DNA of 41,447 bases. It comes from Chthoniobacter flavus. GTDB lineage: Bacteria; Verrucomicrobiota; Verrucomicrobiia; Chthoniobacterales; JACTMZ01. Each line of letters starts with the position of its first letter. The first letter of the stretch is position 1. A program made the translations under genes and the position numbers. The notes under the pieces are model-generated. The model saw only the letters and a program-made list of their open reading frames with translations, made no database searches and was not told the DNA's origin. The stretch is from positions 1-41,447 of the forward strand of contig CAMBUL010000017.1 in assembly GCA_945871065.1 (NCBI GenBank), read 5' to 3'. Shown here piece after piece: positions 32,200 through 39,666 of this stretch.

Positions 32200-33155
32200 A
32201 GAAGAATATTTCTCGTCGGGGGCCGTCCTCAGCGGTCTCGACACTCCGGAACCCGGGGGCACCCTCGTCCTTCAGAGCGTTCGACCATTGGCTCGAGCGT
32301 ACCCGCGTTCTGTTCGAAAAATCCCTCCGCGCCGCCGTTCCTCCTGCCGCAACCAAACCCGCCACTATCCACCGCGCCATGCGCTATAGTCTGCTGGCCG
32401 GCGGAAAACGTCTACGTCCCTTGCTTTGCTGCGCCGCATCCGAAGCCTGCGGTGGCACCGCGCGTGCGGCCCTTCCTGCGGCGTGCGCGGTGGAAATGAT
32501 CCATGCCTATTCTCTCATCCACGATGACCTTCCTTGCATGGACAACGACGACCTCCGTCGCGGCAAGCCGACCTCGCACAAAATGTTCGGGGAGGGGATA
32601 GCAGTCCTCGCCGGTGATGCCTTGCTGACCGAGGCCTTCACCGTTCTCGCCGCGGCAAAGCCGCTCGGCCGTTACACCGCGTCCGATCTCGTCACCGAAT
32701 TGGCCCGTGCCGCGGGCTCCCGCGGACTCATCGCCGGACAAGTCGCGGATCTGGCAGCGGAAGGAAGCAAGCCGTCCGAGCCCGCGCTTTATTTCATCCA
32801 CGCTGCGAAAACCGGCATGCTGCTGCGTGCATCGCTCAAGCTGGGGGCGATGTCCGCCGGGGGAACAAAAACGCAAGTTGCTACCCTCGACCGCTTCGGC
32901 TTCGCTCTCGGTCTCGCCTTTCAAATCCAGGATGACATCCTCGACGCTACGCAAAGCGCCAAAAAGCTCGGCAAGACCGCTGGTAAGGATGCCGCGGCCG
33001 GCAAGATGACCTTCCCCGCGCTCTTTGGGTTGGAAAAATCCCGTCTTCTCGCCGAGCAATGGACTGCCGGGGCGATCGACTCGCTCAAAACCTTTGGGCC
33101 CCGCGGCGCAGCTTTGCATCTTCTCGCTCTGCGCTTGCTGCAGCGCGATTCCTGA
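32196..33155 (+). CDS. ispA: Polyprenyl (farnesyl/geranylgeranyl) diphosphate synthase
   Basis: In this 319-residue enzyme the first aspartate-rich motif is D-D-L-P-C-M-D (about 109-115) and the second D-D-I-L-D (about 248). The G-G-K-R-L-R-P and F-Q-I-Q-D-D segments are also typical of IspA-type short-chain prenyl transferases. The product is probably C15 or C20 diphosphate for quinone and cell-wall lipids. The long start of about 45 residues before the family core is Arg/Ser-rich; a start further in is possible. The ATG overlaps the polX stop (ATGA). The menaquinone gene menB lies 3 kb downstream. Confidence 0.87.
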   Translation: MKKNISRRGPSSAVSTLRNPGAPSSFRAFDHWLERTRVLFEKSLRAAVPPAATKPATIHRAMRYSLLAGGKRLRPLLCCAASEACGGTARAALPAACAVEMIHAYSLIHDDLPCMDNDDLRRGKPTSHKMFGEGIAVLAGDALLTEAFTVLAAAKPLGRYTASDLVTELARAAGSRGLIAGQVADLAAEGSKPSEPALYFIHAAKTGMLLRASLKLGAMSAGGTKTQVATLDRFGFALGLAFQIQDDILDATQSAKKLGKTAGKDAAAGKMTFPALFGLEKSRLLAEQWTAGAIDSLKTFGPRGAALHLLALRLLQRDS

Positions 33156-33192
33156 CCCTCGGAGCGGAATCTGTGACTGCCGCGGCAAATCG

Positions 33193-33501
33193 TCACCAAA
33201 AACGAAGCCCGAAAAGAATGAAGCCCTTAGGCTTGCCTTCGTCATTCGGATCCCACGAGACGAGGTAGCGTCCGTCGCCGTAGCCCTTGGCCGCGGCCGG
33301 GTTGACCAGCTGCCACGGTTCCTTCATCTGAAAAGCCGCCGCGACCACCCCTTCCACGGTGGAATCCGGATCAAGTGGCGAGACAGCCCGCGGGGCGGGT
33401 TCCTCCACGGCGCGGCGCGGTTGGCGAGGAGCGACAAAATCTTGCGCCAAGCATGAACCGGCGGCCAGCAGGCCTGTGGCCATGAGCAAATGACGTCGCA
33501 T
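33193..33501 (-). CDS. Hypothetical secreted protein, 102 residues
   Basis: I do not recognise this protein. It has a signal peptide (MRRHLLMATGLLAAGSCLA, with a Cys at residue 17, so a lipoprotein is possible). A Pro/Arg-rich linker follows (about 20-45). The C-terminal ~55 residues form a compact part with E-P-W-Q-L-V-N-P, Y-G-D-G-R-Y-L-V-S-W-D and G-F-I-L-F-G-L-R-F-W. The ending Phe-x-x-R-F-W could suggest a short membrane-associated strand. It converges on ispA (37 bp between stops) and is divergent from kdsD (89 bp between starts). Confidence 0.55.
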   Translation of the reverse strand: MRRHLLMATGLLAAGSCLAQDFVAPRQPRRAVEEPAPRAVSPLDPDSTVEGVVAAAFQMKEPWQLVNPAAAKGYGDGRYLVSWDPNDEGKPKGFILFGLRFW

Positions 33502-33590
33502 GACTGACCATTAGGCATCGGCACCGTCCCGGGCAACCCTGAAAATCGCTCTCGCCTTGGTTGCCCCTTCGGCGGAATTATGTAAGTTCC

Positions 33591-34565
33591 ATGGATCACT
33601 TGTCCAAAGCACGCCGCGTGATCGGCATCGAGGCGGACGAATTGCGCCGTCTCGCCGAGAACCTTGACGGCCAAGCCTTCAGCCGGGCGATCGAAACCCT
33701 CAAAACGTGTGTCGACCATCGCGGCAAGATCGTGGTTTGCGGCGTGGGCAAGTCAGGCCACATCGGCGACAAAATTGCCGCCACCTTGACCAGCACGGGG
33801 GCCACCGCGGTTGTCCTCAACTCCCTCAACGCCCTCCACGGCGATCTCGGCCTGGTCTCCGACGGCGACGTCATCCTCACCTTCAGCTACGGCGGGGAGA
33901 CGGCGGAACTCCTCAACATCCTCCCGCCGCTGGCCCGTTTTGACGTGAAACTCATCGCCGTGACCGGCCGCCCCGACTCCACCCTCGGCCAAGCCGCCGA
34001 CATCGTCCTCGATGTCGCGGTGAGCCAGGAAGCCTGCCCGCTCAATCTGGCCCCGACCTCCAGCACCACGGCCATGCTCGCGCTTGGTGATGCCTTGGCC
34101 ATGGTTCTGCTCGAGGCGCGCGGGTTCCAGCAGGACGACTTTGCCCGCTTCCATCCGGGGGGCAGTCTCGGCCGCGTCCTGCTCACCCGGGTCAACCAGA
34201 TCATGCGCAAAGCGACCCAGCTCGCGGTGGCCGGCCCCGATGCCACCGTGCTCGAGGTGCTGAAAAAAATGACCCAATGCCGCACTGGCGCCGCGGCCAT
34301 CGTCGATGCCGATGGCAAATTGTGCGGCGTCTTCACCCACGGCGATCTGGCGCGACATTACCAAGCGCATGCCGATCTGGGGGCCCTGCCGGTCGGTCAA
34401 TTCATGACGCAAAACCCCATCACGGTTCGCGGCGACAAGCTTGCCGCCGAGGCGTTGCACGTGCTAAAGACCCATCGTATCGATGATTTGATCGTGGTGG
34501 ACGAAGAAAACCGCCCGGTCGGCATCATCGATTCGCAGGACCTCTCGCGCCTCCAAGGCGTCTGA
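33591..34565 (+). CDS. kdsD: D-arabinose-5-phosphate isomerase (KdsD/KpsF type)
   Basis: The 324-residue protein has an N-terminal SIS domain with V-C-G-V-G-K-S-G-H-I and F-S-Y-G-G-E-T-A-E-L, then L-A-P-T-S-S-T-T-A-M. H-P-G-G-S-L-G comes before two CBS domains (about 205-320). It makes arabinose-5-phosphate for KDO, the sugar linking lipid A to LPS core, and its presence suggests an LPS-type outer membrane. Length is normal. The ATG at 33591 fits the family; ten more codons upstream are unlikely. It is followed 33 bp later by efp on the same strand. Confidence 0.92.
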   Translation: MDHLSKARRVIGIEADELRRLAENLDGQAFSRAIETLKTCVDHRGKIVVCGVGKSGHIGDKIAATLTSTGATAVVLNSLNALHGDLGLVSDGDVILTFSYGGETAELLNILPPLARFDVKLIAVTGRPDSTLGQAADIVLDVAVSQEACPLNLAPTSSTTAMLALGDALAMVLLEARGFQQDDFARFHPGGSLGRVLLTRVNQIMRKATQLAVAGPDATVLEVLKKMTQCRTGAAAIVDADGKLCGVFTHGDLARHYQAHADLGALPVGQFMTQNPITVRGDKLAAEALHVLKTHRIDDLIVVDEENRPVGIIDSQDLSRLQGV

Positions 34566-34598
34566 CCCGCGGCCCCGCAACCTTATCCCGAAAATTTT

Positions 34599-35156
34599 AT
34601 GCCCGCAGCCAACGATCTCCGCAAAGGAATGGCCATCAAATACAACACCGACACGTATGTTGTGCTCGAAGTCACCCACCGCACCCCCGGCAACCTCCGC
34701 GCCTTCGTCCAGGCCATCATCCGCAGCATCAAGACCGGCAAGTCGAGCGACGTCCGCTTCAGTTCGACCGAGAAAGTCGAACTCGTCGACCTCCAGCGCC
34801 GTCCGCTCGAGTTCAGCTACAAGGATCATCAGGGCTACCACTTTATGGACCCCGAGTCCTACGAGACCGTAGAATTGGACGAGGTCCTCCTTGCCGGGGC
34901 CAAGGATTATCTGGTGGAAAATCTCCGAGTCGAAGTCCTCTACGCCGAAGGCAAAGCGGTGGAAGTCGAGGTGCCCGCTTCGGTCATTATGAAAGTCATC
35001 GAGTCCGCCGAAGGCCTCCGCGGCGACACCGCGAGCAATGTGCAAAAGCCGGCCACCCTCGAGTCCGGCCTCATCGTCAATGTCCCGCTCTTCATCAAGG
35101 AAGGCGAGATGATCAAAATCGACACGCGCAACGGCGCCTACATGGGCCGCGCCTGA
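34599..35156 (+). CDS. efp: Translation elongation factor P with an unusual loop
   Basis: The 185-residue protein has three beta-barrel domains: KOW-like start (D-L-R-K-G-M), OB domains, and the C-terminal I-K-E-G-E-M-I-K-I-D-T-R motif. EF-P rescues ribosomes stalled at proline runs. The domain I loop, which usually reads P-G-K-G-x-A-F with a modified Lys (residue 34 in E. coli), here reads P-G-N-L-R-A-F (30-36). Asn32 replaces the modified Lys, so epmA/EarP/YmfI-type modification at that position is not expected. It is otherwise full length and standard. Confidence 0.93.
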   Translation: MPAANDLRKGMAIKYNTDTYVVLEVTHRTPGNLRAFVQAIIRSIKTGKSSDVRFSSTEKVELVDLQRRPLEFSYKDHQGYHFMDPESYETVELDEVLLAGAKDYLVENLRVEVLYAEGKAVEVEVPASVIMKVIESAEGLRGDTASNVQKPATLESGLIVNVPLFIKEGEMIKIDTRNGAYMGRA

Positions 35157-35170
35157 CGCCGCCCCGCCCG

Positions 35171-35986
35171 ATGGCCAAGCGCGACCGCCGCCGCAAAGTT
35201 GCCGCGAAGGGCCAGCGTCTCAACACCTCGTTCGCCGCCCCCGCCGAAGCCGCGCTCGTCGTGCCGGTGCGCTGGGTGAAATTTGTCGTCGGGCTTTTTC
35301 TCCTCCCGCTCTGCTACATCCTGACCGCCGCGTTTTTCAGCGCGCTCCTCGACGCCCTCACTTCACAGACTTCCGGACGCCCCCACTTCTGGGCCACCGC
35401 GGAGTTCTGGTTCTTTTCCCTCGGGCTGGTCTGCTGGCTCATTGCTTATTTCGGACTGCCCACGCCGCTCATCGTCTACGTCTACGGCCACGAACTGACC
35501 CACGCCATCACGGTGAAACTCATGGGGGGACGGGTTTCCGACTTCAGCGTCGGCCGCGACGGGGGCTATATCGTGTCCTCCAAGATCAATACGTGGATCG
35601 CTCTCGCCCCGTATTTCGTCCCCATCTACAGCGTCGGTGTCATTCTTCTCTACGGATTGGTTTCCCTGCTCTACGACCTGCAACCCCACGCCGAGTTGGC
35701 CACCGGGATTCTTTACGGACTGCTCGGTTTCACCTGGGCCTTCCACGCCACCTTCACCCTTTCCATGATCCCCCGCGGCCAGACCGATCTGGCCTACGGT
35801 GGGACTTTTTTCTCCCTCACCGTCATTTATTTGATGAACCTGCTCGTTCTTTCCCTGCTCCTCATCCTAGCCACCCCTTACGTCAGCTTCCGAAGCTTCG
35901 GCCGCGAATTCCTCGCCCACACTGCCATTTTTGCCAGCGAAGCGGCCCGCTGCGCGGACTTACTCCTCCGGGCTGCAGGGATCTGA
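35171..35986 (+). CDS. Membrane protein with HELTH zinc-protease motif (M50-like)
   Basis: This 271-residue protein has a basic cytoplasmic start ([10 protein letters not shown]), then about six hydrophobic segments. In the third, Y-G-H-E-L-T-H (His107-His111) gives an HExxH zinc site, and a later Y-x-V-P-I-Y-S and N-T-W-I-A-L-A-P segment could hold the third ligand. This suggests a membrane-embedded M50-like metalloprotease (inference). A conserved downstream N/D-P-G-type motif of site-2 proteases is not obvious, so it may be a non-protease relative. It starts 14 bp after efp and is probably cotranscribed with it. Confidence 0.65.
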   Translation: MAKRDRRRKVAAKGQRLNTSFAAPAEAALVVPVRWVKFVVGLFLLPLCYILTAAFFSALLDALTSQTSGRPHFWATAEFWFFSLGLVCWLIAYFGLPTPLIVYVYGHELTHAITVKLMGGRVSDFSVGRDGGYIVSSKINTWIALAPYFVPIYSVGVILLYGLVSLLYDLQPHAELATGILYGLLGFTWAFHATFTLSMIPRGQTDLAYGGTFFSLTVIYLMNLLVLSLLLILATPYVSFRSFGREFLAHTAIFASEAARCADLLLRAAGI

Positions 35987-36083
35987 AAAGCAAACGTGGC
36001 TTCTGGGATTCTTGACTCTGCGAGCGAGCGGGAGGACGACGCTTCTACTTTCGAAACACTTCATCTTCTGCTTTCCTTCCCCC

Positions 36084-36908
36084 ATGGCAAAAACGGTCTG
36101 GCACAAGATCAAGGATTACACGGATCTGAAGTTCGAAAAGACGGAGGACGGGATCGCCAAGATCACGATCAACCGCCCCGAGGTCCGCAACGCGTTCCGT
36201 CCCCAGACCGTCGAAGAAATGAAGAACGCCTTCGATCACTGCCGCGAAGATGCCTCGATCGGCGTGATTATCCTCACCGGGGAAGGCGACCAGGCCTTCT
36301 GCTCCGGCGGGGACCAGAAGGTGCGCGGGGACGGCGGCTACCTCGGCGAAGATGGCGTCCCGCGGCTCAATATTCTTGATGTGCAGAAGCAGATCCGCAG
36401 CCTCCCCAAGCCGGTCATTGCCATGGTGGCGGGCTACGCCATCGGCGGTGGACACGTTCTTCATGTGGTCTGCGACCTGACCATCGCGGCGGACAACGCG
36501 CGCTTCGGCCAGACTGGTCCGCGCGTCGGGTCCTTCGACGGCGGACTCGGCTCGAGCTATCTCTCGCGCATTGTCGGACAGAAAAAAGCGCGCGAGATCT
36601 GGTTTCTTTGCCGTCAATACGACGCGCAACAGGCCCTCGACATGGGCTTGGTCAATACTGTCGTTCCGCTCGCGCAACTCGAGGAAGAAACGCTCAAGTG
36701 GAGCCGCGAAATCCTTGAGCTTTCGCCCATGGCTTTGCGGTGTCTGAAGGCGGCGCTCAATGCCGACTGCGATGGGCAGATCGGTCTGCTTGATATGGCC
36801 GGCAATGCCACCTTGCTTTACTACCTGAGCGAAGAAGCCAAGGAAGGGAAGCAGGCCTTCATCGAAAAGCGGAAACCCGACTTCTCGAAGTTTTCCCGAC
36901 TCCCCTGA
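36084..36908 (+). CDS. menB: 1,4-dihydroxy-2-naphthoyl-CoA synthase
   Basis: In this 274-residue crotonase-fold enzyme the start resembles MenB (W-x-K-I-x-D-Y, then [15 protein letters not shown]). [10 protein letters not shown], the [17 protein letters not shown] oxyanion region and [18 protein letters not shown] are MenB signatures that separate it from ordinary enoyl-CoA hydratases. It closes the naphthoquinone ring for menaquinone. It starts 97 bp after the membrane protein gene. The other men genes are not in the window. Confidence 0.92.
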   Translation: MAKTVWHKIKDYTDLKFEKTEDGIAKITINRPEVRNAFRPQTVEEMKNAFDHCREDASIGVIILTGEGDQAFCSGGDQKVRGDGGYLGEDGVPRLNILDVQKQIRSLPKPVIAMVAGYAIGGGHVLHVVCDLTIAADNARFGQTGPRVGSFDGGLGSSYLSRIVGQKKAREIWFLCRQYDAQQALDMGLVNTVVPLAQLEEETLKWSREILELSPMALRCLKAALNADCDGQIGLLDMAGNATLLYYLSEEAKEGKQAFIEKRKPDFSKFSRLP

Positions 36909-36916
36909 AGATAAAT

Positions 36917-37016
36917 CCAGCCACGGATGAAGAAGATAAACAGCTTGGATGGGCCTTTTTGCGCCGGTGCCACCGGCGCAAAAAATATCCTCTTTAATCC
37001 TCTGCTATCCGTGGCC
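36917..37016. repeat. Second palindromic intergenic element (outer GCCACGGAT arms, inner 12-bp hairpin)
   Basis: The outer arm GCCACGGAT begins at 36920 and its inverse ATCCGTGGC ends at 37014. Inside is a perfect hairpin, TTTTTGCGCCGG (36956-36967) and CCGGCGCAAAAA (36973-36984), with a 5-base loop. Because the T-run precedes and the A-run follows the stem, it is not a classic terminator on either strand. It has the same overall architecture as the element at 5470-5648. Confidence 0.55.
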
Positions 37017-37040
37017 CTGCCTTTTCGTTAGACTCTTCTT

Positions 37041-38126
37041 ATGTCCAGTAGCACCGGCCAACTTTTCCGTATCGCCACGTGGGGGGAATCCCACGGCGGC
37101 GGGGTCGGGGTGGTCATCGATGGCTGCCTGCCGCAATTGGAACTGACCCAAGCCGACATCCAGAAAGAACTCGATCGCCGGCGCCCGGGGCAAAGCGACA
37201 TCGTCACCCCGCGCAAAGAAGCAGACCGCTGCGAAATTTTGTCCGGCGTTTTCCAAGGCAAAACCCTTGGGACCCCGATCGCCATTCTCGTCCGCAACGA
37301 GGACGCGCGCCCCGAGGCTTACAGCGAAATGGAGACGGCCTTCCGTCCGTCCCACGCCGATTTCACCTACGAGTCGAAATACGGCATCCGCAATTGGCAG
37401 GGCGGGGGACGCGCCTCGGCCCGGGAAACCATCGGGCGGGTTGCCGCCGGTGTGGTGGCCCGCAAGGTGCTCGACGCGCTCCATCCCGGCATCGAGGTGC
37501 TGGCCTGGGTCAGCCGGGTGCATCAAATCGAATCGCAAATCGATCCCGCCAGCGTCACCGCCGAAGCCGTCGAAGCCAATGCGGTCCGTTGTCCGGATGC
37601 CGCGGCGGCGGAAAAGATGATCGCGCGAATCAAAGAAGCGCGATCGAAGGGCGACTCGGTCGGAGGGCTCATCGAATGCGTGGTGCGCCAATGCCCGCCG
37701 GGCCTCGGCGAACCGGCCTTCGACAAACTGGAGGCCGATCTGGCCAAAGCCATGCTTAGCCTGCCGGCGACCAAAGGATTTGAAATCGGCTCGGGTTTCG
37801 AGGGAAGCAAACTGACCGGACTCGAGCACAACGACGCCTTTGAAATGCGCGAGGGACGCACCCGCACGGTGACCAACCGGTCGGGCGGGGTACAGGGCGG
37901 GATCAGCAATGGCGAAGACATCACTTTCCGGGTGGCTTTCAAACCGACAGCCACCATTGCCAGCGCCCAGCAGACGGTCACCGCCTCCGGCGAAAACACG
38001 GAGTTGGCCGCCCGCGGACGCCATGATCCCTGCGTCATCCCCCGCGCCGTGCCCATCGTGGAAGCGATGGTCTGGCTCGTGTTGGCTGATCACGCCCTGC
38101 GGCAGCGGGCGCAGCGGGCCGTTTGA
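37041..38126 (+). CDS. aroC: Chorismate synthase
   Basis: The 361-residue enzyme makes chorismate from EPSP, using reduced FMN. The N-terminal [12 protein letters not shown]-x-P-G-Q-S (FMN/phosphate region) and G-R-A-S-A-R-E-T motifs match AroC. The later G-F-E-I-G-S-G-F segment and the [17 protein letters not shown] motif also match, and length is normal. The start at 37041 agrees with the family. It stands alone, with no Shine-Dalgarno seen, and follows the repeat element. Chorismate also feeds menaquinone synthesis, which matches menB upstream. Confidence 0.95.
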   Translation: MSSSTGQLFRIATWGESHGGGVGVVIDGCLPQLELTQADIQKELDRRRPGQSDIVTPRKEADRCEILSGVFQGKTLGTPIAILVRNEDARPEAYSEMETAFRPSHADFTYESKYGIRNWQGGGRASARETIGRVAAGVVARKVLDALHPGIEVLAWVSRVHQIESQIDPASVTAEAVEANAVRCPDAAAAEKMIARIKEARSKGDSVGGLIECVVRQCPPGLGEPAFDKLEADLAKAMLSLPATKGFEIGSGFEGSKLTGLEHNDAFEMREGRTRTVTNRSGGVQGGISNGEDITFRVAFKPTATIASAQQTVTASGENTELAARGRHDPCVIPRAVPIVEAMVWLVLADHALRQRAQRAV

Positions 38127-38156
38127 CCCAGGCCCCTCGGTTCAGGGTCAGTGTCC

Positions 38157-38184
38157 TTGACGTCTATATTTAAAAGTATAGACT
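38157..38184 (+). promoter_or_regulatory. Promoter with overlapping palindromic operator of toxin-antitoxin module 3
   Basis: TTGACG (38157-38162) and TAGACT (38179-38184) are -35/-10-like with a 16-bp spacer. The palindrome GTCTATA (38162-38168) / TATAGAC (38177-38183) lies between and over them, ideal for autorepression. The start codon GTG (38194) begins 9 bp after the -10, so the transcript would be leaderless. Confidence 0.5.
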
Positions 38185-38193
38185 GCTTAACAG

Positions 38194-38424
38194 GTGAAAA
38201 CAGCCAAGCTTTTCAAAAACGGCCAGAGCCAGGCGGTCCGGCTGCCCAAGGAGTTCCGCTTCAAGGGTGACTCGGTTTTTATCCAGCATCTCGGCAACTG
38301 CGTCGTCTTGGTGCCCAGACAGGATCCGTGGTCGACCATGTTTGCCGCGACCAAGCTTTTCACCGACGATTTCATGGTCGAGCGCGAGCAGGGTTCCCAA
38401 TCCGAGCGCGAAAGTTTCGGCTGA
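38194..38424 (+). CDS. vapB: VapB-type antitoxin with AbrB/MazE fold (module 3)
   Basis: In this 76-residue protein the start T-A-K-L-F-K-N-G-Q-S-Q-A-V-R-L-P-K-E-F-R-F is the swapped-hairpin AbrB/MazE-like DNA-binding segment used by VapB antitoxins. The C-terminal half has the charged toxin-binding tail. It should block the PIN partner and repress its own promoter. The start is a GTG with no Shine-Dalgarno; the promoter geometry suggests a leaderless mRNA. The stop overlaps the toxin ATG (TGATG). It sits between aroC and the CvpA-like gene, a typical accessory insertion position. Confidence 0.85.
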   Translation: MKTAKLFKNGQSQAVRLPKEFRFKGDSVFIQHLGNCVVLVPRQDPWSTMFAATKLFTDDFMVEREQGSQSERESFG

Positions 38425-38825
38425 TGCGATATCTGCTCGATACCAACACCTGTATCTACATCATCAAGCGTTCCCCTGAGCAGGTGATGCTTCGCTTCAA
38501 GCGGCTTCGCGTGGGTGATGTCGGCGTTTCCGCCATCACCGTCTGCGAGTTGCAATTCGGTGTCTCCAACAGTTCCCAACCCGAGAAGAACCAACGTGCC
38601 TTGACGGAGTTTCTCGGTCCGCTCGAGATTCTGGATTTTCCCGCGGCCGCGTCGGTGGTTTACGGCGAAATCAGAACACATCTTCAGCGGGCCGGAACCC
38701 CGGTCGGCAGTTATGATCTTCTCCTCGCCGCGCACGCGCTGCAGCGGGAATTGACGCTGGTGACCAACAACGTCCGCGAATTCCTGCGTGTGCCTGATCT
38801 TCGGACGGAGAATTGGATAGAGTAG
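38424..38825 (+). CDS. vapC: VapC PIN-domain toxin (module 3)
   Basis: This 133-residue protein has R-Y-L-L-D-T-N-T-C-I-Y (Asp6), T-V-C-E-L-Q-F-G (middle Glu), G-S-Y-D-L-L-L-A-A-H-A near 94-104 (third acidic residue) and V-T-N-N-V-R-E-F. These match the classical VapC family, Mg2+-dependent RNases that cut initiator tRNA or rRNA. The domain is complete. Translation is coupled to the antitoxin through the TGATG overlap. It is closer to classical VapC than the module 1 and 2 toxins. Confidence 0.88.
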   Translation: MRYLLDTNTCIYIIKRSPEQVMLRFKRLRVGDVGVSAITVCELQFGVSNSSQPEKNQRALTEFLGPLEILDFPAAASVVYGEIRTHLQRAGTPVGSYDLLLAAHALQRELTLVTNNVREFLRVPDLRTENWIE

Positions 38826-38844
38826 CCCTGGAAAAAAATCGTCT

Positions 38845-39666
38845 ATGCAACTCTCCTCCTCTTGGCTCTGGCTCGCGGCCGGGCTTTATTTGCTTTTCGA
38901 AATCTGGCGCGGTTGGCGGCGCGGGGTGGTGCGGCATGGGGTGAGCGTTTTTGCCCTGCTCGTCGCGGGCGGTATCGGGTGGATCTTTGCCTGGATGACC
39001 GGAATGATTTCGGACCGTATTGTGCCGCTGCCGCCTCCCGGCGGACGGCTCCTTTTCGGCCTCGCGGCGGGGTTGGCGTTTTACATCGCAGCGTTGGTGC
39101 TTTCGTCGTTGCTCTTCAAAAAGACGTCACAGCAAAGTGCCGGGATGGTGCGGCTTTTCTACGGGGCGGGCGGGGGATTGTTCGGGCTGGTCTTCGGACT
39201 GCTCGTCTTGTGGGGCGGCATTTCCATGTTCCGCACGCTGGGTGCGGTGGCCGAGGCGCGGCAAACGGCTCCGGGTGACGCGCAGTTGGTCGCGATCAAG
39301 GAATCTCTTGAGGAGGGAGCGACCGGTGGTCTGGTCGACAAAGTCGATATTGTGCCGGCCAATATCTACGGGCTGGTCACCGAACTCATGCGCGTGACGC
39401 AATCGCCGGAGGCCACGGCGCGGTTTTTTGCGTATCCGGGAACGCAGGATCTCCTCAGGCAATCAAAGCTGGTCGAATTCTTCACCGATCCTTCCGTGGC
39501 GGGCGCGGCTTCCGAGGGGAACTATTTTGCCTTGCTGACCAATCCGAAGCTGGCCGAAGTGGCCTCCGATCCCGCAGTGCAAGAGACCTTCAAGAACTTC
39601 GAATTGCAAAAAGCTCTCGACTACGCCCTGCAAGAATCGGCACCTTCGCCGGTTCCCACGCCATGA
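38845..39666 (+). CDS. CvpA-like membrane protein
   Basis: The 273-residue protein has four hydrophobic segments in the first ~140 residues, with R-G-W-R-R-G-V-V-R-H-G and repeated Gly-rich helices (G-A-G-G-G-L-F-G-L-V-F-G). This resembles the CvpA/colicin-V-production family. The C-terminal ~110 residues are soluble, with Ala/Leu helices and phrases like N-P-K-L-A-E-V-A-S-D-P. CvpA proteins are inner-membrane factors of unclear function. Its stop overlaps the gatB start by 4 bp, so the two are translationally coupled. Its family link is moderate. Confidence 0.65.
   Translation: MQLSSSWLWLAAGLYLLFEIWRGWRRGVVRHGVSVFALLVAGGIGWIFAWMTGMISDRIVPLPPPGGRLLFGLAAGLAFYIAALVLSSLLFKKTSQQSAGMVRLFYGAGGGLFGLVFGLLVLWGGISMFRTLGAVAEARQTAPGDAQLVAIKESLEEGATGGLVDKVDIVPANIYGLVTELMRVTQSPEATARFFAYPGTQDLLRQSKLVEFFTDPSVAGAASEGNYFALLTNPKLAEVASDPAVQETFKNFELQKALDYALQESAPSPVPTP

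Noticed and set aside
30079-32262. A 727-codon open frame on the minus strand across polX
   Set aside because: It is antisense to a complete PolX with all motifs, has a biased acidic, Gly/Val-rich composition and no family resemblance; GC-rich codon third positions create such frames.
36956-36984. Hairpin as a rho-independent terminator of menB
   Set aside because: The T-run precedes the stem and A residues follow it, which is the wrong order for termination on either strand.
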